A DNA stretch of 64,000 bases from Synechococcus sp. CC9616 (GCF_000515235.1 NZ_KI911558.1:2269466-2333465); one strand, 5' to 3'. Shown: positions 55,150 to 64,000, counted from the first letter of the stretch. A program made the numbers and translations. The notes: generated by a model from the sequence alone, not told the origin.

Positions 55150-55730
55150 GACGTCAGTTCTGTGGCACAGGCCGCTACCTCAGACAGGAGAAAAAGGCTC
55201 ACCAGATCAAGACCCGCCGCTTGCATCGCGGCCGCGCCCCCTTCCTCTCGATCCACGATGGTGACCACCCGCTGGACCCGGTAGCCGGCTTCCTTGAGTT
55301 GATTCACGGCCTTGAGGGACGACCCACCCGTGGTCACCACGTCCTCGAGAACCGTCACCAGAGCTCCGGATTTGGGTAGAGGACCCTCCAGCCAGGCGCC
55401 GGTTCCATGGCCTTTGGCTTGCTTTCTCACGATCAGGGCATCGAGGGAACGTCCTGCTGTTGCAGCCGTCATCGCAACTCCGCTGACCAGCGGGTCAGCA
55501 CCCAGGGTGAGCCCGGCCACCGCAACCGATTCGGGTTCCACGTGGGGAAGCATGGCGGCACTCACGAGAGCGAGTCCGCTACCGCTGAGGCTCACCGGTT
55601 TGCAATTCACGTAGTGCTCGCTCTGTCGTCCCGATGCCAGGGTGAAATGTCCCCGTCGATAGGCATCCCGAGCCAGTTGCCGCAGCAGTGTCTGGCGCTG
55701 CTCCTCAGGTGTGAGCGGCATGGTGGGCAT
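55146..55730 (-). CDS. pyrE: Orotate phosphoribosyltransferase
   Basis: Converts orotate and PRPP to orotidine-5'-phosphate in pyrimidine synthesis. The 194-residue protein has [50 protein letters not shown] and the PRPP-binding [20 protein letters not shown]. Start candidates are ATG at 55730 and 55721; the frame is open to TTG at 55751. Divergent from the exported-protein gene at 55787. Confidence 0.93.
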   Translation of the reverse strand: MPTMPLTPEEQRQTLLRQLARDAYRRGHFTLASGRQSEHYVNCKPVSLSGSGLALVSAAMLPHVEPESVAVAGLTLGADPLVSGVAMTAATAGRSLDALIVRKQAKGHGTGAWLEGPLPKSGALVTVLEDVVTTGGSSLKAVNQLKEAGYRVQRVVTIVDREEGGAAAMQAAGLDLVSLFLLSEVAACATELTS

Positions 55731-55786
55731 GGGGCTGGCGGCGTTGAACAACCCTTCTTAGTTTGCGTGCAGAAGGGAAAAGATCT

Positions 55787-56272
55787 GTGTTCCCAAGGTT
55801 GCTGTTCGCCATGGCGCTGCTTGGTGCGCCGGCTGTTGCGGGTCCTGTGATCTGCACAACCACCATGGAAGCTCCCGACCCGTCAGCGGACAGTCGTTCG
55901 CCAGTGCAGGTCACCACCTGTGAAAGCGTGGAAACCACCCGTGAACTGGTCAACCGTCGCTTTTTTACCTGGAGGGCGCCCTATGCCCGAGGTATCGACA
56001 TGGTTCACCAGTTCACCGATCTGCTTGGCATTGCGGTTGGGGGGGCGGAAGGCAATCGTTTGATGGGCTTTGGTTTTCCAGATCAAGCCGTGATTTGGGA
56101 TGCTTCTGCCATCGGGAACACCGTCGAAGCGCTGATCGAGGAGCAGAGCCCCGCACGCCCCTGGAGAACGATGGATCTACCGAATGGCTTCGACTCCAGC
56201 TTGGCCATGGAAGACCAGCCAAAGGGGTTCGAGATCCCTGCTGAACCAACACCACTGCAGCCGTTGTGGTAA
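55787..56272 (+). CDS. Exported protein of unknown function
   Basis: A 161-residue protein that I do not recognise. GTG at 55787 follows AGAAGGG by 9 bases and gives an N-terminal signal peptide (VFPRLLFAMALLGAPAVAGP). The mature part has two Cys (ICTTTMEAP and VTTCESVE) that could form a disulfide. A central segment reads TRELVNRRFFTWRAPYARGI. An upstream TTG at 55763 is possible. The gene lies just ahead of the tRNA. The product is probably periplasmic or thylakoid-lumenal. Confidence 0.65.
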   Translation: MFPRLLFAMALLGAPAVAGPVICTTTMEAPDPSADSRSPVQVTTCESVETTRELVNRRFFTWRAPYARGIDMVHQFTDLLGIAVGGAEGNRLMGFGFPDQAVIWDASAIGNTVEALIEEQSPARPWRTMDLPNGFDSSLAMEDQPKGFEIPAEPTPLQPLW

Positions 56273-56311
56273 CACTTCGGAAGGTTTGAAACGCTTCGGT
56301 GTTTTGGCTTT

Positions 56312-56384
56312 GGGGGTCTAGCAATCTGGTGAATGCAGCGAACTCATAATTCGCCTAAGGCGAGTTCGATCCTCGCGACCCCCA
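56312..56384 (+). tRNA. tRNA with anticodon CAT (tRNA-Met elongator or tRNA-Ile2)
   Basis: A 73-base cloverleaf: acceptor GGGGGTC/GACCCCC, anticodon arm GCGAA-CTCATAA-TTCGC with anticodon CAT, variable CTAAG, T arm GCGAG-TTCGATC-CTCGC, discriminator A. CCA is not encoded. It has neither the three G-C pairs of initiator tRNA in the anticodon stem nor a 1-72 mismatch, so it is not the initiator. A tRNA-Ile whose C is modified to lysidine cannot be excluded. The D stem has only three clear base pairs. Confidence 0.85.
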
Positions 56385-56397
56385 TTCCGTTTCAGCG

Positions 56398-57681
56398 ATG
56401 AGGCTGCCGCTCCTGGTTCTGCTTCTGCTTCTGCCGGCCTTCTTCGCCGCCGGTGAAGTGGCTTTGTTGCGATTGCGCCCCAGTCGCGTGGAGGTGCTGG
56501 TTGATGAGGGGTTGGATGGCGCGCAGGCCATACAGCGACTGCAACGTCGGCTGCGCCGTGCCCTGATGTTGTCGCAGTTGGGAGCCACCCTGGCCCTGGT
56601 CGCGGTCGGGTGGGTGAGTCGCGGACTGGGACGGCAGTTGTGGCCTGATGGCACCCCCGGGGCCGCCTGGTTGGATGCCGGCTTGTTTCTCCTGATCGTT
56701 CTGGCCGCCAGCCTGCTGGCCGGTTTGATGCCCAAGGCCTGGGTGCTGAATCGGCCTGAGCCTGCGGCTTTGCGTCTCGCTCCGCTCCTGGAGGCTGTGA
56801 TGCGGGCTCTCGCGCCTCTGCTCAATCTGCTGGATGGGTTTGCAGCTTTGCTGCTGAAGCTGGTGGGCCTGACACCCCAGTGGGATTCGCTCGTGCCTGC
56901 CTTGTCGGCAGGGGAACTGGAGACATTGATTGAGTCCGGTCGTGTGACTGGGTTGTTTCCTGATGAGCGCAACATTCTTGAGGGCGTCTTTGCTCTGCGG
57001 GACACCCAGGTGCGTGAAGTGATGGTTCCCCGTTCCGGCATGGTGACCCTGCCGGTGGATGTGCGCTTCGCCCAGTTGATGGAAGCCGTGCACCAGACCC
57101 GCCATGCACGGTTTCCTGTGATCGGTCAGTCGCTGGATGATGTGCGGGGACTGTTGGACCTTCGCCAGTTGGCGGAACTGATCGCCCTCGGCAAGCTGCG
57201 AGCCGATTCACCCCTGGAGCCCTATCTCCAGCCCGCCGTTCGCGTTCTTGAAACCAGCACGCTGGCGGAACTGATGCCGTTGATCCGCAGTGGTCATCCC
57301 CTGCTGCTGGTTGTTGATGAGCACGGAGGTACGGAAGGGCTTGTGACGGCAGCGGACCTCACGGGTGAGATCGTCGGCGATGAGTTGCAGGAGGATTGCG
57401 ATGAGCCTGTGCTTGAGCAGGAGGACGGGCAGGCCGATGTCTGGATGGTGGACGGTGATTTTGAGATTTTCGAGCTCAATCGCCAGCTCAATCTCGACCT
57501 GCCGGAAGCGGACGACCATCACACCCTGGCTGGCTTTCTGCTCGAACGTCTCCAGCACATCCCTTCCCCTGGTGAGGCTTTGCGGTTCAACGGCCTCCAG
57601 TTCGAGATCACAGCCATGCAGGGGCCCCGCATCGAGCGTGTGCGTCTCATGCTTCCGGTGGCTGAGGAGCCCCAGGACTGA
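56398..57681 (+). CDS. CNNM/CorC-family membrane protein with CBS domains
   Basis: A 427-residue protein with an N-terminal DUF21 membrane domain (three to four helices: LLVLLLLLPAFFAAGEVALL, LMLSQLGATLALVAVGWVS, LFLLIVLAASLLAGLMPKAW). A CBS pair follows (DTQVREVMVPRSGMVTLPVD and HPLLLVVDEHGGTEGLVT), and then a CorC_HlyC domain (WMVDGDFEIFELNRQLNLDL, HTLAGFLLERLQHIP). Family members handle Mg or other cations, or stress. It lies 13 bases after the tRNA. Confidence 0.88.
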   Translation: MRLPLLVLLLLLPAFFAAGEVALLRLRPSRVEVLVDEGLDGAQAIQRLQRRLRRALMLSQLGATLALVAVGWVSRGLGRQLWPDGTPGAAWLDAGLFLLIVLAASLLAGLMPKAWVLNRPEPAALRLAPLLEAVMRALAPLLNLLDGFAALLLKLVGLTPQWDSLVPALSAGELETLIESGRVTGLFPDERNILEGVFALRDTQVREVMVPRSGMVTLPVDVRFAQLMEAVHQTRHARFPVIGQSLDDVRGLLDLRQLAELIALGKLRADSPLEPYLQPAVRVLETSTLAELMPLIRSGHPLLLVVDEHGGTEGLVTAADLTGEIVGDELQEDCDEPVLEQEDGQADVWMVDGDFEIFELNRQLNLDLPEADDHHTLAGFLLERLQHIPSPGEALRFNGLQFEITAMQGPRIERVRLMLPVAEEPQD

Positions 57682-57719
57682 TCGCCTTTAATCTTGCCCT
57701 CAACCACCATGGTGATCTG

Positions 57720-58727
57720 ATGTCCCCCGACCCCATGGTTCCAGTCAAGGTCGGGGTGATCGGGATCGGCAACATGGGCTGGCACCACGCTCGTGTGCTC
57801 AGCCTGCTCAAGGATGCTGATCTGGTTGGCGTGGCCGATCTGGATGAGCAGCGTGGTTGTTTGGCCCGTGAACAGTTCGGCTGCCACTGGTTTCCCGACT
57901 ATCGGGCGATGCTCAAAGAGGTCGAGGCAGTCTGTATTGCTGTGCCGACGCTGCTTCACCACCAAGTGGGAATGGAGTGTCTTGATGCAGGTCTGCATGT
58001 CCTGATCGAGAAGCCGATCGCCGCGAGTCAGGATGAAGCGGCTGCGTTGATTGACGCCTCCAACCGGGCTGGTCGCCTGCTTCAGGTCGGCCACATCGAG
58101 CGCTTCAATCCAGCCTTCCGAGAGCTCACCAAGGTGGTGGCCAATGAGGAGGTGGTGGTTCTGGAGGGGCGTCGCCACAGCCCCCACGCCGACCGGGCCA
58201 ACGATGTCTCCGTCGTGCTGGATCTGATGATCCACGACATCGACCTTGTCCTGGAGCTGGCTCAGGCTCCTGTCGTCCGACTTGCGGCTGCTGGCGGTCG
58301 CAGCGCCGAGGGTCCGATCGACTACGTGAATGCAACGCTCGGCTTCAGCAATGGTGTTGTGGCCAGCCTCACGGCGAGCAAGATGAGCCACCGCAAGATC
58401 CGCAGCCTGAGCGCCCATTGCCGTTCCAGCCTTGTGGAGACGGACTTCCTCAACCACACCCTGCACATCCATCGCCGTGCCCACGAGTGGTACTCCGCGG
58501 ACCATGGAGAGCTGCTTTACCGCAATGACGGTTTCATTGAGGAGGTGAGCACCACCTCGATCGAACCGCTCTATGCCGAGTTGGAGCATTTCCTGCAGTG
58601 CGTCCGTGGACGCGAAACACCGGCGGTCGATGGCGAGCAGGCCTCAAGGGCACTGCGGCTGGCTGATTTGATTGAGCAGGCAGTCGAACATTCCGCGATG
58701 GGAGCCCCGCTTACGGCTCCGATTTAA
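57720..58727 (+). CDS. Gfo/Idh/MocA-family oxidoreductase
   Basis: A 335-residue NAD(P)-dependent sugar oxidoreductase. The N-terminal Rossmann motif is VGVIGIGNMGWHHARVLSL. The EKPIA motif that supplies a catalytic Lys is intact (LIEKPIAASQDEA). HIERFNPAFRELTKVV and DVSVVLDLMIHDIDLVLEL resemble enzymes that oxidise the sugar of UDP-N-acetylglucosamine-type substrates. ATG at 57720 or 57735. Its 3' end overlaps the convergent GH15-like gene by 17 bases. The precise substrate is not determined. Confidence 0.82.
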   Translation: MSPDPMVPVKVGVIGIGNMGWHHARVLSLLKDADLVGVADLDEQRGCLAREQFGCHWFPDYRAMLKEVEAVCIAVPTLLHHQVGMECLDAGLHVLIEKPIAASQDEAAALIDASNRAGRLLQVGHIERFNPAFRELTKVVANEEVVVLEGRRHSPHADRANDVSVVLDLMIHDIDLVLELAQAPVVRLAAAGGRSAEGPIDYVNATLGFSNGVVASLTASKMSHRKIRSLSAHCRSSLVETDFLNHTLHIHRRAHEWYSADHGELLYRNDGFIEEVSTTSIEPLYAELEHFLQCVRGRETPAVDGEQASRALRLADLIEQAVEHSAMGAPLTAPI

Positions 58728-61700
58728 CCAGGCCTTGCTGTTCGGCCAACTGGCGTAATGCTGTGATCTGCCAGCGACGGCAATCCGCTGGAGAGGCCTG
58801 ATAGAAGAGCCCCCAGGCCGACGTCTTGTGCTTGGCGTACTGATCGGCATCCAGATCTGGATGGCTCTGCTGCCACCCCACCCGTACCGCGTGGCCGATC
58901 ACAACGTCGAGAGCAAGGTCGTCATCAACCTGCACATCAGGGTTGGTCTCGATGAAGGCCATTAAGGAGAGAAGACATTCACAGCACAGCTGCCGGTATT
59001 CGGGGGCCTCAATGCGGCTGAGGAGATGGTCCACCTGGTTTGCGAAATTGCGTTCGCCAGCTGTTTTTTCCAGCACCAGAGCACTGTTGAGGCGGTTGCG
59101 TCGTTCCAGCTTGTCCCCGATGACCAGGCCGCGGCAGTGCTGCAACAGGGACCAGATGCCGGCGTAGAAATCACGCGGTACCCGTTGAAGCGTTCCAAGA
59201 CGGATGCGGTGCTGCAGCCAGCTGTCACCTCCAGGCCGTTGCTCCAGTGGTGCTGGGACTCTCCACTGGATCCGGCCACTCAGATGCAGATGCTCTCCCC
59301 TCTGCAAGGCAGCCCGGGCATGGTCCATGTCGGTGAGTACCCCCCGGAGCCGGGTGCGGATCGCGTGGGGGGGTTCGTTACAGACCGCTTCAAAGGCCTT
59401 GTCCTGGCTGAGGTTTTTCGCAAGGGCCAGTTCCGAGGTCAGAAGCAGCAGCAACTGTCCAAGCTGCAGGGTCAAGCTGCCTTTCAGCAGTCCAGGTTCG
59501 CGTCTGGCGATCGCGTCGAGCGCCAGCAGCAACTCCTGTTCCAGCATGCGCTCCCTGGCATCCGTACCGCTGGTGCGATCAATCAATGCAGCGATCGATG
59601 CGCTCGACTGCGGTGTGATCAGACAGGAATCCGCCGTGTAGTTGCGCCCGACAACCACCTGCTTCTGCCGGACCAGCAGGTCCGTCAGGGCATCCTCCAG
59701 TTGGGGATGCACCATGCCCATGGCACCTGCGCAGCGACGCACCACGCTCCAGTCCTGGCAGCGCAGGCCATGGTGGTAAACCTCCTCAAGCAGGATCAGC
59801 ACGTCGACAGGTCGCCCATCCGGTCCGATTTCGATTGCCTTGTCGCCGAGACGTCGCTGCAGAAGCTCCAGCACCTCCGCCTGTTCATGCAGGGATGAGC
59901 TGGCCCACAACCGCTGATGCAGTTGTTCAACGGGTGTGTCATCGAGCTCCTGTTCCTGCGCCGCAGTGAGATCAGCTAGGTCTGTGGCATCCCTCAGCCT
60001 TGGACCCTGGGGGGGCTGTGCAGCTGCTCTGATCAAGCTGTCCGATTCGGTCGTTGGCAGCGCGTGCCAGCGTCCCTGATCCGCCAGCCGCGACAGCCTG
60101 TCGAACTGCACCGGGATCCCCTCGATCAGCCCGCTCAACAGTGTTCGCCCCAGCGCGATGAATGCGTCCGGGTGGAGTTGGAATGCTTCAGCCCCGATTG
60201 GAATCACCAGAAGTGGCAGGCCCTGGCCTCGCCAGTGACGCTGCAACAGGTGAAGCTCATCGACAACGGTTTCCACCAGTTGGCGTGGATCGTCGGCCAG
60301 GTAACTGATCGTGTCCTCGAGAACGGCAGCAGTGAAACAGAGCGAGCGATCGTCGCAGCGATAGAAACGGGCCGTGTCCTCGGTTTCGATCCGTTGCGAG
60401 GGTTGACCACTCAGTGCCAGCCGCGGGTTCTCGCCGATGCGGCGCAGTTGCCGGCTCAGCATCCCGGATGAGAGCACTTTGATCGAATCGTTGCTCTCGA
60501 CCGGCAGCCCAGCGGCGATCAAAGCGTGCTGAATGGATGCGGTTTCTGGTTCCAGCGCCACCAGTACCGAATCAGCGCCGAGCCGTGCCGGTTGCCGCCG
60601 TTCGCAGGGGTCGAGATCCTCTGGGGTGATCAAACCCTCCAGCAACATCTCCCCAACCCAGGCGAGGCTCTGGGTCCAGATCAGAGGAATGTTGCTGTTG
60701 GCCTCACGCACCTGACTGCCTGGCGTCTGGCGTTCCAGATCCACAAGATCATCGGGAACGCGATAAAGCTCGGGAAACAGTTGCTCTCCATTCAGGGAAA
60801 CGGCTAGAGGGCTGAGACGGTCATGCCATTGACGGGCATCGTCCCAGCGACCTTCGCAACAGGCCGTCACCAGTTCGAAGGCAAGAAACAGGGGCCACTC
60901 CGATTCAATCCCCGCAAAGCGCATCAGCTCCTCGGGTTCGTAATGCAGACGGCTGACGTCCTCGACGGCTGTTTGATGGCCATCCCGAAGAAAGCGTTTG
61001 TAGCCGTAAGCGCCGCCCAGGTCCCGTCGAATGCGGCTGACCGTGCGTTCAATCAGCTCTGAATCCTCCACCGCCCAGGCGGGATATCCGATCACCGACA
61101 GACAGGCACTGTCGGCTTCCTTGCTGGCGGACTCCCTCGGCAGCAGGCTTTCGAGCGCCCTTCTCAGACGGACGATGGCTCCCTGGGGGATCAGCAGTTG
61201 CACACTGCCATCGCCATAGGGGCCAAACAGGTCAACTCCTTCCAGGGCTTCAAGCGCAGCCTTGGCCATGCCGATTGAGCTGGCATTGCGTTCGGGGAGC
61301 CCGTGATTGCCCTTGTCTCCGCGTTCCCAGATCCCGTAGTCGCGCGTGCGGTAGGCCCTGGACACGTAGTGCACCAGGTTCTGCAGAAAATCAGCTTCGT
61401 CCCGGCTGCGGACCACCGGCAGCCCTCCACGGGTCAGCTGGGCCAGCTGCAGCAGAAACAACGAGGTGGCATCGAGCTGAAGATGCCCCCAGGCGTTGTC
61501 GGCCACAACGGGGTCACCACTGCTGCTGTCGTACTTGGCATGCAGTGCATCCAGGGGATCAAGGCTGTGCTTGAAACGTTCGACCTTGGCGGCCTGGCGC
61601 ATCATGGCTCTGAGCAGGCCACGCATCAGGGACTGCACCCTTTCATTCAGCTCCCAGGCCCGGCTGCAGCGTTCCCCGAGGCGTCGTCGGTGGGCGATCG

Positions 61701-61914
61701 CGAGAGCCCAGACGCACTGAATGGAATAGACGCAGTCCCTTACCCAGGCATCGCCGTAGTTGCCATGCACCGTGTGGGCTGTGCTGGCTGGCAGCAGTCC
61801 ACTGATCGGGTCCTGACGGTTCAGGACAACGCGCTCGATGGAGCTGTCGAGTCGCTTGAGAAGCTCCGCGGCCCGCGAGTCGTCAGTGGCGGTTTCCGTT
61901 GAGAACAGAACCAT
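58711..61914 (-). CDS. GH15-family protein related to phosphorylase kinase alpha/beta subunits
   Basis: A 1067-residue protein. Its first 500 residues are an (alpha/alpha)6 glucoamylase-like domain similar to eukaryotic phosphorylase kinase alpha/beta: HGNYGDAWVRDCVYSIQCVW, WGHLQLDATSLFLLQLAQLT, DYGIWERGDKGNHGLPERNA. The W-x-R-D and GIWERGD motifs keep likely substrate-binding and acidic residues. A large helical C-terminal region matches the rest of the kinase-subunit family. ATG at 61914 has AAGAGG a few bases before it; the frame stays open to 61947. It could act on glycogen-type glucans or be regulatory. Function is not established here. Confidence 0.85.
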   Translation of the reverse strand: MVLFSTETATDDSRAAELLKRLDSSIERVVLNRQDPISGLLPASTAHTVHGNYGDAWVRDCVYSIQCVWALAIAHRRRLGERCSRAWELNERVQSLMRGLLRAMMRQAAKVERFKHSLDPLDALHAKYDSSSGDPVVADNAWGHLQLDATSLFLLQLAQLTRGGLPVVRSRDEADFLQNLVHYVSRAYRTRDYGIWERGDKGNHGLPERNASSIGMAKAALEALEGVDLFGPYGDGSVQLLIPQGAIVRLRRALESLLPRESASKEADSACLSVIGYPAWAVEDSELIERTVSRIRRDLGGAYGYKRFLRDGHQTAVEDVSRLHYEPEELMRFAGIESEWPLFLAFELVTACCEGRWDDARQWHDRLSPLAVSLNGEQLFPELYRVPDDLVDLERQTPGSQVREANSNIPLIWTQSLAWVGEMLLEGLITPEDLDPCERRQPARLGADSVLVALEPETASIQHALIAAGLPVESNDSIKVLSSGMLSRQLRRIGENPRLALSGQPSQRIETEDTARFYRCDDRSLCFTAAVLEDTISYLADDPRQLVETVVDELHLLQRHWRGQGLPLLVIPIGAEAFQLHPDAFIALGRTLLSGLIEGIPVQFDRLSRLADQGRWHALPTTESDSLIRAAAQPPQGPRLRDATDLADLTAAQEQELDDTPVEQLHQRLWASSSLHEQAEVLELLQRRLGDKAIEIGPDGRPVDVLILLEEVYHHGLRCQDWSVVRRCAGAMGMVHPQLEDALTDLLVRQKQVVVGRNYTADSCLITPQSSASIAALIDRTSGTDARERMLEQELLLALDAIARREPGLLKGSLTLQLGQLLLLLTSELALAKNLSQDKAFEAVCNEPPHAIRTRLRGVLTDMDHARAALQRGEHLHLSGRIQWRVPAPLEQRPGGDSWLQHRIRLGTLQRVPRDFYAGIWSLLQHCRGLVIGDKLERRNRLNSALVLEKTAGERNFANQVDHLLSRIEAPEYRQLCCECLLSLMAFIETNPDVQVDDDLALDVVIGHAVRVGWQQSHPDLDADQYAKHKTSAWGLFYQASPADCRRWQITALRQLAEQQGLVKSEP

Positions 61915-61961
61915 GACCTCTTGCGACACCGCTCCTAAATTCTCCATCTCAGCCTCCGGCC

Positions 61962-62711
61962 ATGGACTTCGTCTCTACGACCCCTGACGATCGGCGGCGC
62001 TGCAGGGTTCTTGACATCCCAGTGGATGCCTGCCGGGATGTCCGAGCCGCTGCCCTTGGGCTGCATGCCCGTGGTGGCGGTCGCATCGTCACCCTGAATG
62101 CCGAGATGACCATGACGGCTCGGGCCAACCCGGAGCTCCGCAGAGCCATCGCCTCAGCGGAGTTGGTGATTCCCGATGGGGCCGGCGTGGTGTGGGCTCT
62201 GTCCCGTCAGGGTGTGAAGGTTGTGCGAAGTCCAGGGATCGAGCTGGCCTGGACTCTGTTGAGCTACGCAGCGGCCCACCAGTGGCGCGTCGCTCTCATC
62301 GGTGCCTCTCCAGAGGTGATGAGCGCGCTTCAGCAGAACCTTCCGGACCAGCTTCCGGGTTTGAATTTGGTGATGGCTGTGCATGGCTACCAGCCTGAGG
62401 AGGCCTGGCCTGGGCTGAAATCGCAACTACTGGGACTGCAACCCGATCTGATCTTGATCGCTCTTGGAGTTCCCCGCCAGGAAACCTGGTCTCAAGCCAT
62501 TGGATCCGGCGTTGCAGGGCTCTGGATGGGAGTTGGCGGCAGCTTTGATGTCTGGGCTGGGGTGAAAACCAGAGCACCAAGCTGGATGGGGCGGTTTCAG
62601 ATCGAATGGCTTTACAGGCTGATCCAGGAGCCCAGCCGTTGGCGGCGGATGTTGTCACTTCCGCAGTTCGTCTGGGAGGTGATCCGGAAGGGTGAGCGCG
62701 CTACGCGCTGA
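61962..62711 (+). CDS. WecG/TagA/CpsF-family glycosyltransferase
   Basis: A 249-residue GT26 transferase that adds a sugar (often N-acetylmannosaminuronate or N-acetylmannosamine) to a lipid-linked intermediate. It has IVTLNAEMTMTARANPELRR, AELVIPDGAGVVWALSRQGV, VALIGASPEVMSAL, LIALGVPRQETWSQA and MGVGGSFDVWAGVKTRAPSW, the complete family signature. It is divergent from the GH15-like gene, and its stop directly touches the psbK stop (62711/62712). Probably part of surface glycan assembly. Confidence 0.9.
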   Translation: MDFVSTTPDDRRRCRVLDIPVDACRDVRAAALGLHARGGGRIVTLNAEMTMTARANPELRRAIASAELVIPDGAGVVWALSRQGVKVVRSPGIELAWTLLSYAAAHQWRVALIGASPEVMSALQQNLPDQLPGLNLVMAVHGYQPEEAWPGLKSQLLGLQPDLILIALGVPRQETWSQAIGSGVAGLWMGVGGSFDVWAGVKTRAPSWMGRFQIEWLYRLIQEPSRWRRMLSLPQFVWEVIRKGERATR

Positions 62712-62855
62712 TCAGCGGAAACCGACGGAGGCCTGCCAGACAAAAGCCAGGAGAAGGAAAAACACCGGGATCAACGGCAGGATGTCGATCAGGGGACCGA
62801 AGGCCTGGTAAGCCTCAGGAAGCTGAGCCAGCAGATCGAAGGTGTAGGCAGCCAT
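62712..62855 (-). CDS. psbK: Photosystem II reaction center protein K
   Basis: A 47-residue precursor of a photosystem II core subunit: [15 protein letters not shown] is the cleaved leader, and the mature helix is [20 protein letters not shown] followed by [12 protein letters not shown]. The match to PsbK is unmistakable. It lies 30 bases downstream of tgt on the same strand and touches wecG tail to tail. Confidence 0.94.
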   Translation of the reverse strand: MAAYTFDLLAQLPEAYQAFGPLIDILPLIPVFFLLLAFVWQASVGFR

Positions 62856-62885
62856 CCCTGGTCATAAAAGGGCGAGGGCTGGACG

Positions 62886-64000
62886 CTACCACGTGTGATG
62901 GGCCGGTGAGTCTGGTTGCCAGGGAGCGAAATCCTCTGAGAAACAGCCATCCCGGATCGCCTGTCCTATGGCGGTTGTGAACCGGATCAGATGGGTGATG
63001 TTGTGCAGGCTCAGCAGCGTGAGACCCAACAGCTCCTCACTGCGGATCAAGTGATGCAGGTAAGCCCTGCTGTGGTTTTGACAGGCGATGCACGGACAGG
63101 TCGGGTCGAGGGGGGTGTGGTCATGCCGGAAGCGTGCGTTGCGCAGATTCCATCGTTCTCCTCCCACCAGTGCTGTGCCGTGTCGGCCAAGTCTGGTTGG
63201 AATTACACAGTCGAAGAGATCAATTCCGTTGGCCACAGCGATGGCCATCTCCCGAAGTGTGCCAATGCCCATGAGATAACGCGGTCGATCGGCAGGAAGC
63301 AGCGGCGTCACGTCGCGCACGATCCGGTGCATCTCCTCCACCGGTTCCCCGACGCTGACTCCTCCGACGGCGATGCCTGGCAGATCGAAATCCGCGACGG
63401 CCATGGCGCTTTCACGGCGTAGATGGGGAAAGCAACCGCCCTGAACGATCCCAAACAGAGCCTGGTCTTCGCGGCTGTGGCTGCTGACGCAACGTTCAAG
63501 CCAGGCGTGGGTGCGTCGGCAGGCGTCGACCACGTCGTTCTCCGTGGCGGGATAAGGCGGGCATTGATCAAACGCCATGACCACGTCAGCGCCGAGGGCC
63601 ATCTGAATGGCGATGGCGTGCTCCGGCGTCATGTCGATCATGCGGCCATCACGAGGGTTTCGAAACACCACGCCCCGATCATCGATGCGGTTCAGGTCCC
63701 CCAGGCTGAAGACCTGAAAACCGCCGGAATCCGTCAGGATTGGACCTTGCCAACCCATGAACTGGTGAAGTCCCCCCGCCCCTGCGACCACCTCCTCTCC
63801 TGGTTGCAGATGGAGGTGATATGTGTTGGAGAGCACCATTTCGGCACCGGTGCGGAGGAGTTGCTCCGTGCTGATGCCCTTGACGGTGGCCAGCGTGCCT
63901 ACGGGCATGAACCGCGGCGTATGAACCGGTCCATGTGGGGTCTGAAAACAGCCGCAACGAGCTGCACTGCGGGGGCAGTGCGCGCTGATTTCAAAGCTGA
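62886..64000 (-). CDS. tgt: Queuine/tRNA-guanine transglycosylase (5' end outside window)
   Basis: Exchanges guanine 34 of tRNA for the queuosine precursor. The frame is open through the window end (…[20 protein letters not shown] upstream of the ATG at 63908), so the N-terminus is missing. Seen in the sequence: [26 protein letters not shown], the catalytic Asp region of [62 protein letters not shown], and the zinc Cys in [20 protein letters not shown]. Lies upstream of psbK, a conserved neighbour in cyanobacteria. Confidence 0.94.
   Translation of the reverse strand, partial: SFEISAHCPRSAARCGCFQTPHGPVHTPRFMPVGTLATVKGISTEQLLRTGAEMVLSNTYHLHLQPGEEVVAGAGGLHQFMGWQGPILTDSGGFQVFSLGDLNRIDDRGVVFRNPRDGRMIDMTPEHAIAIQMALGADVVMAFDQCPPYPATENDVVDACRRTHAWLERCVSSHSREDQALFGIVQGGCFPHLRRESAMAVADFDLPGIAVGGVSVGEPVEEMHRIVRDVTPLLPADRPRYLMGIGTLREMAIAVANGIDLFDCVIPTRLGRHGTALVGGERWNLRNARFRHDHTPLDPTCPCIACQNHSRAYLHHLIRSEELLGLTLLSLHNITHLIRFTTAIGQAIRDGCFSEDFAPWQPDSPAHHTW

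Noticed and set aside
1-64000. Insertion sequences, integrases, prophage genes or toxin-antitoxin pairs
   Set aside because: I found no transposase or integrase motifs and no terminal inverted repeats around any gene.

Overview
The window looks like about 64 kb of chromosome from a marine picocyanobacterium of the Synechococcus type. The support is the photosystem II run psbE-psbF-psbL-psbJ beside ycf48, rubredoxin and ndhC-ndhK-ndhJ, a separate psbK beside tgt, the magnesium-chelatase subunit chlD, a high G+C content, very tight gene packing and many 1-4 base start/stop overlaps. I see no transposase, integrase, CRISPR array or phage gene. The first gene (CCA-adding enzyme) and the last (tgt) run off the window edges.

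Layout. 1-5.6 kb: CCA-adding enzyme, a membrane GT39-type glycosyltransferase, an NADH-dehydrogenase/SelD fusion and galE. 5.7-10.7 kb: a type I secretion operon (PpiC-like protein, ABC exporter with an N-terminal cyclic-nucleotide-binding-like domain and an inactive C39 domain, HlyD adaptor). 10.7-16.7 kb: a surface-glycan block (GT4, UDP-xylose synthase, UDP-glucose dehydrogenase, UDP-glucuronate 4-epimerase) with hisS inside it. 16.7-20.8 kb: psbJLFE, ycf48, rubredoxin and ndhCKJ. 20.8-26.6 kb: yvcK-like gene, lipid ABC transporter parts (MlaF/MlaD type), chlD, folK. 26.6-33.6 kb: two RTX-type secreted proteins flanking a Nudix hydrolase and a photolyase. 33.6-42.2 kb: DegT aminotransferase, thioredoxin-like protein, lipoprotein, a photolyase split into two genes in reversed domain order, fabI, bestrophin, hisB, carotenoid oxygenase and a SIMPL protein. 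42.2-45.8 kb: a large M10/serralysin-like protease. 45.8-50.7 kb: a four-step operon (SABATH methyltransferase, amino-acid dehydrogenase, sarcosine-oxidase-like flavoprotein, BCCT betaine transporter). 50.7-64 kb: rdgB, a phosphohexomutase, a RecB-like nuclease, ygfZ, pyrE, a tRNA with anticodon CAT, a CNNM/CorC protein, a Gfo/Idh/MocA oxidoreductase, a phosphorylase-kinase-like GH15 protein, a WecG glycosyltransferase, psbK and tgt.

The most exciting candidate is the operon at 45836-50688. A Glu/Leu/Phe/Val-type dehydrogenase, a NikD/sarcosine-oxidase relative and a SABATH methyltransferase are the enzyme types needed to turn lysine into picolinate and then N-methylpicolinate (homarine), an osmolyte reported from marine Synechococcus. 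The betaine-type transporter beside them has an altered aromatic substrate box. This is an inference from family chemistry and is not shown by the sequence alone. The transporter gene carries an in-frame TGA at a normally conserved glycine.

Three large secreted proteins (two with zinc-protease motifs and N-terminal cysteine clusters) and the type I exporter suggest an extracellular protease or surface-protein programme. Nearly every tail-to-tail gene pair overlaps or almost touches.
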